Of a stretch of 64,000 nt of DNA, positions 56,391 through 64,000 are shown in pieces. The position numbers were made by a program, and so were the translations under genes. The stretch is from Aeromicrobium sp. PE09-221. GTDB lineage: Bacteria > Actinomycetota > Actinomycetes > Propionibacteriales > Nocardioidaceae. The number at the start of each line of letters is the position of its first letter. Position 1 is the first letter of the stretch. The stretch is from the NCBI RefSeq assembly GCF_002174305.1, contig NZ_MIJB01000009.1, positions 220,976 to 284,975 on the forward strand. The letters are read 5' to 3'. The notes beneath the pieces are model-generated. The model worked only from the letters and a program-made list of their open reading frames with translations, had not been told where the DNA came from and did not search any database.

Positions 56391-56475
56391 CTCCGCTGCG
56401 CTTCGTCCAGGGAGGTGCCCCCACACTCAACGGGCTCCTGAGGTTTCGGTTGTGGGGGCTGAGAGACTGGATGGC

Positions 56476-57624
56476 ATGCCCACCGCCACGCTGCCCGGAC
56501 CCTTGCGTCTCGGCGAATCCATCGAGGTCGACACGCCCGTCGTGCTCGCGCCGATGGCCGGTGTCACGAATGCCGCCTTCCGGCAGCTGTGCGCCGAACA
56601 GGGCGCGGGACTGTATGTCTGCGAGATGATCACCTCACGTGGACTCGTCGAGAGGGACCGTGTCAGCCTCTCGATGCTGACCTTCGCGCCCAATGAGTCG
56701 GTCAAGTCCGTGCAGCTCTACGGCGTCGATCCCGTCACGATGGGCGAGGCGGTGCGCGTGCTGTGCGGTGAGCACGGGGTCGATCACGTCGACCTGAACT
56801 TCGGCTGTCCCGTCGCCAAGATCACCCGCAAAGGCGGGGGAGCGGCATTGCCGTGGAAGGCGAGGCTCCTCGGGCAGATCCTCACCGCGGCTGTGGAGGC
56901 GGCTCGGCCGTACGGAGTCCCCGTCACCGTGAAGACCCGCAAAGGCATCGACGATGATCACCTCACCTATCTGGACGCCGGGCGCATCGCCGAGGACACC
57001 GGGGCAGCAGCGATCGCCTTGCACGGTCGGACCGCATCCCAGCATTACTCGGGTCGCGCCGATTGGGACTCCATCGGTGAGCTGAAGGCCGCTGTGTCGT
57101 CCATTCCGGTGCTCGGCAACGGTGATATCTGGGAAGCCGCCGATGCCATCGCCATGGTGGAGCAGACCGGTTGCGACGGGGTGGTCGTGGGTCGTGGCTG
57201 CCTTGGCCGGCCGTGGCTCTTCCGCGACCTGGCGGCGGCCTTCGCCGGCGAGACGGTCCAGGAGCTGCCGCGCCTCGGAGAGGTGCTGGACGTGATGCGC
57301 CGCCACGCGGAACTGCTCGGTGCATGGTTGGGCGAGGAACGCGGGTGCGTGGAGTTCCGCAAGCACGTGTCGTGGTATCTCAAGGGCTTCAGGGCCGGCA
57401 GCCGCATCCGCGAGCATCTCGGGATGGTGTCGTCATACGCCGCCCTCGATGGGTTGCTCGCCGAGCTCGATCCCGCCGAGCCGTATCCGGTCTCCGAGCT
57501 CGGAACGCCTCGCGGGCGGCAGGGATCACCCAAGCGTGTGCACCTGCCTGATGCGTGGCTCGACTCCCGCGAGCTCACGGGGGCCATCGACCTCGCCGCG
57601 GAGGACGCCACCTCCGGCGGTTGA
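56476..57624 (+). CDS. dusB: tRNA-dihydrouridine synthase
   Basis: A 382-residue FMN enzyme. It has VVLAPMAGVTNAAFRQLCAE near residues 23-42, DLNFGCPVAKITRKGGGAAL with the catalytic Cys, VTVKTRKGIDDDHL, ALHGRTASQHYSGRADWDSI and GNGDIWEAADAIAM. The DusB-type NFGCP and HGRT motifs are complete. ATG 56476 is chosen; an upstream in-frame GTG at 56452 is possible. Confidence 0.92.
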   Translation: MPTATLPGPLRLGESIEVDTPVVLAPMAGVTNAAFRQLCAEQGAGLYVCEMITSRGLVERDRVSLSMLTFAPNESVKSVQLYGVDPVTMGEAVRVLCGEHGVDHVDLNFGCPVAKITRKGGGAALPWKARLLGQILTAAVEAARPYGVPVTVKTRKGIDDDHLTYLDAGRIAEDTGAAAIALHGRTASQHYSGRADWDSIGELKAAVSSIPVLGNGDIWEAADAIAMVEQTGCDGVVVGRGCLGRPWLFRDLAAAFAGETVQELPRLGEVLDVMRRHAELLGAWLGEERGCVEFRKHVSWYLKGFRAGSRIREHLGMVSSYAALDGLLAELDPAEPYPVSELGTPRGRQGSPKRVHLPDAWLDSRELTGAIDLAAEDATSGG

Positions 57625-57636
57625 CGGCCTGGACCG

Positions 57637-58995
57637 CTAGTGCGGGGCGCGGGCGATCTGCTGGTCGGCGATCTCGCGGGCAACCAAGGCGTCGAGATGG
57701 CGGCCCTCGGCATTGACGGGGCCAGGCGGTGTGTGAACCTCGATCGTCGCCACCTTCCGCCAGCGTTGCAGGGGACCCTGACGCAATGCGACCGACTGCG
57801 TCTTGTGATGCGGGACGAGATCGGTGTGCCGCGATATCCATCCCTCGCGGGCGACGAAGGTCCGGTCCGAGGCCCCCACCCAGCGGAAGCGGTAGCCGAT
57901 CGGCGCGAAGACCCAGGAGCGGCGAGAGACCGGCGTACGTTCGACGCTATCGGGATCTGAGCCGGCGATGAGCTCCTCGGCCACGGCCCGGGCGAGCGGT
58001 GGATCACTGATCGGCAGCAGCGTGGTGTCGGAGACGCCGTTCTCCTCGTCGGCTGACGCCCCGTACCCCGCGATGTCGACCGACAGACGCTGCCATCCGA
58101 GCTTGCGCCAGATGAACGGCTCGACCACGGCGATGCCCTGTACGCGCTCATAGGGGATCGTCTGCGAGCTGCGTGACAGCAGCCCGCGCTCGATCCGCAA
58201 CCCCCGAGATCCACGCGACAGCGTGAAGTTCCACTGGGCGATCACGCGGCTGCCGATGATCTGGACCAGCCAGAAACCGGTGGGGATGATGCCGCCCAGG
58301 ACGGCCCAGGCATCGGGCACCGCGAAGCCGACGATCAGCAGGGTCACGATCGCGGCGACGGCGAAGAGGAAGTCCAGGGACAGCAAGGTGCCGATGATGA
58401 TGCGATCGGGTCCGACGACTGTGATGACCTCACGCTGCTCCTCGGCAACGGCGACGGCCTCGTCGGCACCCGCGCCATGGGCGCGCGCCAGCAGGACGCG
58501 GCGTAGCTGGCGGGATTCGTCAAGCGGCAGGAAACGCAGGGTGGACCGCGATTCTCCGCCGCCGGCCATCTCCATGTGCAGCTCCGAGAGCTTGACCAGG
58601 CGGGCCAGGAAGGGCTCGTCGATGTCGACGGACTGGAGCCGCTCATAGGGGATGCGGCGGGAGGTGCGGAAGATGACCCCCGACTCGATGCGCAGTTCGG
58701 TGCCGTCGATGAAGTACCGGGTGAAGTACCACCGGAGGAAACCCGCGATCAGTCCGATCAGCAGCCCTCCCGCCACAGCGGCGGCGACGGCGATGACGCC
58801 GCTGAACAGGCTGAAAGAGTCTCCGTTGACGAAGGCATTGAAGAGTCCGACGATGCCCAGGCCCGCCCAGATCCCGCCCTGGACCAGGGCGGTCAGCGGA
58901 TGGGTGCGCCGCCCCTCGGTCTGGGCGCCGGCGGGGACGGCCGGGGTTCCCGGTTCCTCGGGCGACTCGAGGTCGTCCGGTGGCAGCTCAGACAC
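57637..58995 (-). CDS. Bacterial PH-domain membrane protein (YdbT-like)
   Basis: A 452-residue protein. It has two pairs of membrane helices (about 35-80 and 185-235), each followed by a bPH_2 domain: DGTELRIESGVIFRTSRRIP and NFTLSRGSRGLRIERGLLSR. A third copy (RTFVAREGWISRHTDLVPHH) completes the YdbT pattern. It pairs with the smaller PH protein encoded upstream, with an 8-bp overlap. Confidence 0.82.
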   Translation of the reverse strand: MSELPPDDLESPEEPGTPAVPAGAQTEGRRTHPLTALVQGGIWAGLGIVGLFNAFVNGDSFSLFSGVIAVAAAVAGGLLIGLIAGFLRWYFTRYFIDGTELRIESGVIFRTSRRIPYERLQSVDIDEPFLARLVKLSELHMEMAGGGESRSTLRFLPLDESRQLRRVLLARAHGAGADEAVAVAEEQREVITVVGPDRIIIGTLLSLDFLFAVAAIVTLLIVGFAVPDAWAVLGGIIPTGFWLVQIIGSRVIAQWNFTLSRGSRGLRIERGLLSRSSQTIPYERVQGIAVVEPFIWRKLGWQRLSVDIAGYGASADEENGVSDTTLLPISDPPLARAVAEELIAGSDPDSVERTPVSRRSWVFAPIGYRFRWVGASDRTFVAREGWISRHTDLVPHHKTQSVALRQGPLQRWRKVATIEVHTPPGPVNAEGRHLDALVAREIADQQIARAPH

Positions 58996-59482
58996 CGGCG
59001 CCCCCGGAGTCGCCGAGCTCGGTCAGGCGGTTGCGCAGCCGGTTGGCCTCGTCGATCGGCACTCCCGGGATGCCGGCGGCGGTCTTGGTGCTGGCGGTGT
59101 GCAGGGTGACCGTCGCGAAGCCGAACTGCCGCGCGACCGGCCCCGCTTCGACGTCCACGAACTGCATCCGCCCGTAGGGCACGGCGACGAGTCGGCGGAA
59201 CATGATGCCGCCCCGCACGACGAAGTCCTCGGGGCCCTCGGTGTACCCCCAGCTGCGACGGTTGCGGGGCGCCCACCACCACACCCAGGCGGCGATGACG
59301 ATGCCGACGATCGCGATGGGGACGCCGAGCCACCACCACAGCAGCACGGTGACGACGATGCCCACGAGGAGCAGGACGCCGCCGCAGGAGACGCCGATGA
59401 GTCGACGGGCCGTCGCGAGCCGTGGGGAGACCGCGGTCCAGTCGCCGGTGGGTGAGGTGAAGAGGTCGGACACGCTCTCCAC
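58988..59482 (-). CDS. Bacterial PH-domain membrane protein (YdbS-like)
   Basis: A 164-residue protein with two membrane helices (about 35-58 and 60-75) and a bPH_2 domain (RGGIMFRRLVAVPYGRMQFV; VTLHTASTKTAAGIPGVPID). YdbS and YdbT occur as a pair in Gram-positive bacteria and protect against certain antimicrobial peptides in Bacillus; here function is not known. Confidence 0.82.
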   Translation of the reverse strand: MESVSDLFTSPTGDWTAVSPRLATARRLIGVSCGGVLLLVGIVVTVLLWWWLGVPIAIVGIVIAAWVWWWAPRNRRSWGYTEGPEDFVVRGGIMFRRLVAVPYGRMQFVDVEAGPVARQFGFATVTLHTASTKTAAGIPGVPIDEANRLRNRLTELGDSGGAGV

Positions 59483-59643
59483 CCTAGGGCGGAGCCGCGT
59501 CCTCGGCGGGCACCCGGGGCCGACTGAGCCCTGTCACCGGCGCGCACGGGGCGATTTGACCCTCCCGGCGGGCCGGTGAGACACTGGACGATGGCAGTCT
59601 TCGCGTCTGCCTTCCCTGTCGGTCTCTCCCGTGAAGGACTCTC

Positions 59644-59841
59644 ATGGCCAAAGCGCTCGTCGGTTACCTGGCAGGCCCGTCCTATGACCACGCCGCCGGT
59701 GAGCTGGCTCGGCTGCGTCGCCGGGTCGCCGATCTCGAGGCCGAGGTGCTGCGTCTGAAGGCCGAGAACGACGGCCTGGTCGAGGCGCTCGGATCGCGCG
59801 TCGACGACGTCGCCGAGCTCTTCGAGCCCGCCTCGCGCTGA
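59644..59841 (+). CDS. Small coiled-coil protein
   Basis: A 65-residue protein, MAKALVGYLAGPSY followed by a heptad coiled coil (ELARLRRRVADLEAEVLRLK). GAAGGA lies about 6 nt before the ATG. I recall similar MAKALLGY-type proteins from other actinobacteria; their function is unknown. It stands between the divergent PH-protein genes and smc. Confidence 0.7.
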   Translation: MAKALVGYLAGPSYDHAAGELARLRRRVADLEAEVLRLKAENDGLVEALGSRVDDVAELFEPASR

Positions 59842-59963
59842 ATCCGGTCCCGTGCCTCGGTGCGGGGCCGTTCGTCGTCTCGCGGCGCGTGACGCGCGGG
59901 CCGCACGTCGCGATCCACTAGGGTGAGCCAGTAGTCGTTCCGCCGGCCGCTTCGGGAGACGTG

Positions 59964-62900
59964 GTGTATCTCAAGACCCTCACGCTGCGAGGCTTCAAGT
60001 CCTTCGCGTCCTCGACGACGCTGCAGCTGGAGCCCGGCATCACCGCCGTCGTGGGGCCGAATGGCTCGGGCAAGTCCAATGTCGTCGACGCGCTGTCGTG
60101 GGTCATGGGCGAGCAGGGCGTCAAGTCGCTGCGCGGCGGCAAGATGGAAGATGTCATCTTCGCCGGTACCGCCGGCCGCCCCCCGCTCGGTCGGGCCGAG
60201 GTCGTCCTCACCATCGACAACACCGATGGGGCGTTGCCGATCGACTACACCGAGGTCACCATCTCGCGGACGATGTTCCGCAGCGGCGGCTCCGAGTACG
60301 CGATCAACGGCAACACCTGTCGGCTGTTGGACGTCCAAGAGTTGCTGAGCGACTCGGGCATCGGTCGCGAGATGCACGTGATCGTCGGCCAGGGCCAGCT
60401 GGACACGATCCTGCGGGCGACTCCCGAGGAGCGCCGCGGCTTCGTCGAGGAGGCGGCTGGTGTCCTGAAGCACCGCAAGCGCAAAGAGAAGGCGCTGCGC
60501 AAGCTGGAGGCCACGCAGGGCAATCTCACTCGCTTGAACGACGTGCTCACCGAGCTGCGACGTCAGCTCAAACCCTTGGGTCGGCAGGCCGAGGTGGCAC
60601 GCAAGGCCGCCGTCATCCAGGCTGATGTGCGCGATGCACGTGCGCGCCTGCTGGCTGATGAGATCGTCACGGCTACCACCACCATCGAGACCGAGCTCGC
60701 CGACGAGCAGGCGCTCAAGCAGCGTCAGAGCGATGCCGAGACCGCCCTACGCGAGGCGCGTTCCGCAGAGACGGAACTCGAGCAGGCGCTGGCCGCCGAT
60801 GCCCCACAGCTCGCCGCGGCCAATGAGACCTGGTATGCGCTGACCAGCGTGCGCGAGCGGTTCAACGGCATGGCCGGGCTGGCGCGCGAGCGCATCCGGC
60901 TGGCACAGGCGGAAGCCGAGGACGATCGGGTTCCGGGCCGCGATCCCGAGGAACTCGAGGCTGACGCGCGCCGGGCCCGCGACGAGCATGCCGAGCTGGA
61001 ACGGATGGTCGAGCAGGCCCAGCAGTCGCTCGCCGAGATCATCGAGCGCCGTCGTGCCGCCGAGGAGGAGTACACGGCCGAGGAGCGCCGGATCGCCGGA
61101 CTTCTGCGCGCTGCCGCAGATCGTCGCGAAGGTCTCGCCCGGCTGCATGGCCAGCTCAGTACCGTCAAGAGCCGTGCCGCCGCGGCCGACGACGAGATCG
61201 GCCGTCTCACCGCTGCGGCCGAGGCGGCACGGGACCGGGCGGAGCAGGCCCAGCGCGAGTTCACCGCGCTGGAGAGCCAGATCGCCGGCCTCAGCGCGGG
61301 GGAGACCGGACTCGACGAGGAGCTGGAGACCGCCGAGGAACGATTGGCGGCCGCCGAGGAGGCGACCAAGTCCCTCGAACAGCGTCGTCACGAGGCCGAG
61401 CGTCGTCAGGACGCGCTGCGCGCGCGCAAGGAGGCGCTCGAGCTCGGCCTCGCTCGCAAGGACGGCGCGGGAGCGCTGCTCGCCGTGCCCGAGGAGGTCG
61501 ACGGTCTCCTTGGCTCGGTGGCCACGCTCATCACCGTGCACCCGGGCCATGAGGCCGCCCTTGCCGCGGCCCTCGGCGCCGCGGCCGATGCGCTTGCCGT
61601 CTCCGGTGCGCCTGCGGCCGTCGGGGCCATCGAGCGACTCAAGGAGCACGATCTCGGACGTGCGGGCATCGTGCTCGGTGGCGCTCCTGCCCTCGATGGG
61701 GACTGGCCCGACCTGCCGTCCGGCGCGTCCTACGCGATCGACCTGATCGACGCGCCGCCCGATCTCCGGCCGGCGCTGCACCGGCTGCTCGACAAGGTTG
61801 CGGTCGTCAACGATCTCGCGGCCGCGCGGGCGCTGGTGGCTTCCGCGCCCGAGGTCGTCGCCGTCACCAGTGAGGGGGACCGCCTCGGCGCGCACTTCGC
61901 CGAGGGGGGCTCGTCGGCGAGTCAGAGCCTGCTGGAGGTGACCGCGGCGATCGAGGAGGCGGATACGCAGCTCTCCGAGGTCGGTGCCGACCTCGACCGC
62001 CTCCGCTTCGAGACCGAGAAGGCCACCGGCGAGCTCGAGGAGGCACAGAGCCTGGTCGATGCCGCCCTCAGTCGGCTGCATGAGTCGGATGCCGCGATGT
62101 CAGCGGTCGCCGAGAAGCTCGGTGAGCTCGGCACCGCCTCCCGGGCCTCGACCGCCGAGGCGGAGCGGTTGGAGGCCTCCATCGAGCAGGCCCAGGTCGC
62201 TCGCGAGGAGGCCCTGGCGGGGCTCGCCGAGTTGGAGGATCGAGTCGAGCAGGCCGAGTCGGCACCCGACGAGGAGCCGGACACCAGCCATCTCGAGGAA
62301 CTCGCCGATGCCGCCTCGGCTGCCCGCCGCGGTGAGACCGACGCGCGCCTCGCGCTACGTACCGCCGAGGAGCGCGCTCGTGCCCTCGCGACGCAGGTCG
62401 AGAACATGTTGCGAGCAGCCGCAGCCGAGCGCGAGGCCCGGCAACGCGCCGCGCAGCGTCGAGAACAGCGCCGGCGCGAGGCCGAGACCGCCACGGCTGT
62501 CCTTGGCGGCATCGATACGGCACTGCAACGCCTCGAGACCTCAATCGGCCGGGCCTCCGAGCGCCGCACGCAGATCGAGCAGGCTCGCGCCGGTCGTGAG
62601 CAGCAGGTGCGGGAGGTCCGCACGCGCGTGCGCGATCTCGAGAACGAGCTCAAGCAGCTGACGGACTCCGTGCACCGCGACGAGATGGCACGTTCGCAGT
62701 TGGTGCTGCGCTTGGAGCAGCTCCATGAGCGGGCGCTCGCCGAGGTCGGTATCGATCCGGAGACCTTGGTGGGCGAGTACGGGCCGGACCAGCTCGTCCC
62801 AGTGTTGGGGGACGAGGACGCCGAGCCCGTGCCCTTCGTGCGCGAGGAGCAGGCCAGACGGCTCAAGACGGCTGAGAAGTCGCTCGCGATGCTCGGCAAG

Positions 62901-63506
62901 GTCAATCCGCTCGCACTGGAGGAGTTCGCGGCGCTGGAGGAGCGTCACCAGTTCCTCTCCGAGCAGCTCGACGACCTGAAGAAGACTCGTCAGGATCTGC
63001 TCGAGATCGTCGAGGAGGTCGATCGGAGGGTGGAGCAGGTCTTCACCGAGGCGTGGCAGGACGTCGAGCGGGAGTTCGCGCATGTGTTCGGCCGGTTGTT
63101 TCCTGGTGGCGAGGGCAAGATCGTGCTCACCGACCCCTCGAACATGTTGACGACCGGCATCGATGTCGAGGCGCGACCCCCGGGCAAGAAGGTCAAGCGG
63201 CTCTCGCTGCTCTCCGGCGGCGAACGATCCCTGGTGGCCGTGGCCTTCCTGGTGTCGCTGTTCAAGGCCCGGCCGAGTCCCTTCTACATCCTCGACGAGG
63301 TCGAGGCCGCACTCGATGACACCAATCTCGGGCGCCTGCTGGAGATCTATGAGGAGCTGCGCGCCAACAGCCAGCTCATCGTCATCACTCATCAGAAGCG
63401 CACGATGGAGGTGGCCGACGCGCTGTACGGCGTGTCGATGCGCGGCGACGGCGTCTCCGCGGTCATCAGCCAGCGGCTGCGTGAGGACGAGGAAGAGGCA
63501 TCGTGA
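59964..63506 (+). CDS. smc: Chromosome segregation ATPase Smc
   Basis: An 1180-residue SMC protein. It shows YLKTLTLRGFKSFASSTTLQ, Walker A GPNGSGKSNVVDAL near residues 32-45, two long coiled coils, a hinge (about 510-670, VDGLLGSVATLITVHPGHEA), signature LLSGGERSLVAVAFL near 1082-1096 and Walker B FYILDEVEAALDD near 1106-1118. GTG 59964 is preferred to the preceding GTG 59961 by spacing from GGGAG. With ScpA/B it organises the chromosome. It overlaps the thioesterase as GTGA. Confidence 0.96.
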   Translation: MYLKTLTLRGFKSFASSTTLQLEPGITAVVGPNGSGKSNVVDALSWVMGEQGVKSLRGGKMEDVIFAGTAGRPPLGRAEVVLTIDNTDGALPIDYTEVTISRTMFRSGGSEYAINGNTCRLLDVQELLSDSGIGREMHVIVGQGQLDTILRATPEERRGFVEEAAGVLKHRKRKEKALRKLEATQGNLTRLNDVLTELRRQLKPLGRQAEVARKAAVIQADVRDARARLLADEIVTATTTIETELADEQALKQRQSDAETALREARSAETELEQALAADAPQLAAANETWYALTSVRERFNGMAGLARERIRLAQAEAEDDRVPGRDPEELEADARRARDEHAELERMVEQAQQSLAEIIERRRAAEEEYTAEERRIAGLLRAAADRREGLARLHGQLSTVKSRAAAADDEIGRLTAAAEAARDRAEQAQREFTALESQIAGLSAGETGLDEELETAEERLAAAEEATKSLEQRRHEAERRQDALRARKEALELGLARKDGAGALLAVPEEVDGLLGSVATLITVHPGHEAALAAALGAAADALAVSGAPAAVGAIERLKEHDLGRAGIVLGGAPALDGDWPDLPSGASYAIDLIDAPPDLRPALHRLLDKVAVVNDLAAARALVASAPEVVAVTSEGDRLGAHFAEGGSSASQSLLEVTAAIEEADTQLSEVGADLDRLRFETEKATGELEEAQSLVDAALSRLHESDAAMSAVAEKLGELGTASRASTAEAERLEASIEQAQVAREEALAGLAELEDRVEQAESAPDEEPDTSHLEELADAASAARRGETDARLALRTAEERARALATQVENMLRAAAAEREARQRAAQRREQRRREAETATAVLGGIDTALQRLETSIGRASERRTQIEQARAGREQQVREVRTRVRDLENELKQLTDSVHRDEMARSQLVLRLEQLHERALAEVGIDPETLVGEYGPDQLVPVLGDEDAEPVPFVREEQARRLKTAEKSLAMLGKVNPLALEEFAALEERHQFLSEQLDDLKKTRQDLLEIVEEVDRRVEQVFTEAWQDVEREFAHVFGRLFPGGEGKIVLTDPSNMLTTGIDVEARPPGKKVKRLSLLSGGERSLVAVAFLVSLFKARPSPFYILDEVEAALDDTNLGRLLEIYEELRANSQLIVITHQKRTMEVADALYGVSMRGDGVSAVISQRLREDEEEAS

Positions 63507-63925
63507 CCGAACGGCTCCGCTCCGGCTATCCGGTCCTGCGTCCCATCGGCACCCGCTGGGAGGACGAGGATGTCTACGGGCACGTCAACAACGTCAAGTA
63601 CTACTCGTACTTCGACACGGCGGTGAATGGGTATCTGATCGAGGCGACGGGTGTCGACATCCGGCAACTGGAGGCCTACGGCATCGTGGCGGAGACCGGA
63701 TGCCGGTTCCTGCGTGAGTTGCGCTTCCCGCTGCCCGTCGAGGCGGGTCTGGCCGTCACCAAGCTCGGGCGGTCCAGTGTCGTGTACGAGATCGGGCTGT
63801 TCCAGGGGTCAGAGGAGCCGGCGGCGGTCGGACGCTTCGTGCACGTCTACGTGACGGGGGAGGGCCGCGAGGTGACTCCGGTCCCCGGAGAGCTCCGCGC
63901 CGTCCTCGAACCCCTCGTCATTTGA
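63503..63925 (+). CDS. Acyl-CoA thioesterase (hotdog fold)
   Basis: A 140-residue 4HBT-type hotdog protein. It has TRWEDEDVYGHVNNVKYYSY with the active-site Asp, followed by FDTAVNGYLIEAT, ETGCRFLRELRFPLPVEAGL and VGRFVHVYVT. This is the YbgC/FcbC-like arrangement. The GTG overlaps the smc stop. Substrate is unknown. Confidence 0.88.
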   Translation: MTERLRSGYPVLRPIGTRWEDEDVYGHVNNVKYYSYFDTAVNGYLIEATGVDIRQLEAYGIVAETGCRFLRELRFPLPVEAGLAVTKLGRSSVVYEIGLFQGSEEPAAVGRFVHVYVTGEGREVTPVPGELRAVLEPLVI

Positions 63926-63980
63926 CTCTGCCTCCCACCCGGTCCCCTTTCCTTCTTCCCGTCTCGCCCTCGGGTTCCGC

Positions 63981-64000
63981 CGAGTGGTGCAAGTTCGCCC
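63981..64000 (+). repeat. Half-site of repeat family 2 at the window edge
   Basis: CGAGTGGTGCAAGTTCGCCC matches the arm at 25163-25186 (reverse strand) at 19 of 20 positions. It lies after the thioesterase gene; the second arm, if any, is beyond the window. Confidence 0.6.

Overview
The window is a contiguous piece of a high-G+C actinobacterial chromosome. Almost every third codon position is G or C, genes overlap as ATGA/GTGA in long operons, and many genes start directly downstream of a TANNNT -10 box with no Shine-Dalgarno leader. Gene content (Tad/Flp pilus locus, FHA protein and Ser/Thr kinase, GatCAB, Zur/Znu, Smc) and the style of the dispersed inverted repeats would fit a member of the Propionibacteriales/Micrococcales, perhaps Nocardioidaceae. 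That placement is an impression, not a result. No tRNA, rRNA, CRISPR array, integrase, transposase or prophage is visible; apart from a low-G+C island near 8.2-9.5 kb and a truncated nuclease gene near 29.6 kb, this is core chromosome.

Layout. 1-8228: Tad (Flp) pilus operon: CpaB C-terminus, TadZ, TadA, TadB, TadC, Flp pilin, three TadE/F/G-like pseudopilins, then a large membrane protein with LysM and BTAD domains. 8229-9540: G+C-poor segment with a perfect hairpin and a secreted orphan protein. 9587-13013: unknown protein, FHA protein and membrane Ser/Thr kinase. 13086-17524: cysteine desulfurase, mnmA, membrane protein, acetyltransferase, MetE-like protein. 17580-24071: ligA, vapBC, gatCAB. 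24155-27706: alpha/beta hydrolase, patatin, SatD and its membrane partner. 27759-35574 and 42641-48875: branched-chain amino-acid genes ilvD, ilvBNC, leuB, ilvE and cimA, with aspA among them. Inserted between these are a truncated Uma2 gene, an unusual zinc-ribbon SDR, a MocR regulator, two small secreted proteins and a TPP-riboswitch thiamin salvage operon (thiM-thiE-thiD-tenA). 49779-54116: GNAT, glycosylase-like protein, zur and znuBCA. 54324-63925: glyS, lipoprotein, dusB, two PH-domain membrane proteins, a coiled-coil small protein, smc and a thioesterase.

How it works together. Isoleucine is made from citramalate (CimA, then LeuB) and the shared IlvBN-IlvC-IlvD-IlvE steps. ilvB and cimA each follow a tiny leaderless leader peptide rich in Leu/Val or Ile codons, a hairpin starting at the leader stop codon, and a T-tailed terminator: ribosome-mediated attenuation. 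The Znu importer is probably Zur-controlled through an inverted repeat spanning the znuA promoter. Thiamin salvage is controlled by a TPP riboswitch.

The least explained element is the 437-nt region before leuB (42204-42640). It has its own promoter, a leaderless 15-codon leader peptide, mutually exclusive RNA pairings and a 28-aa ORF with a strong ribosome binding site, while leuB appears to have a separate leaderless promoter. Two dispersed inverted-repeat families (24.1/56.3 kb and 25.1/64.0 kb) also deserve attention.
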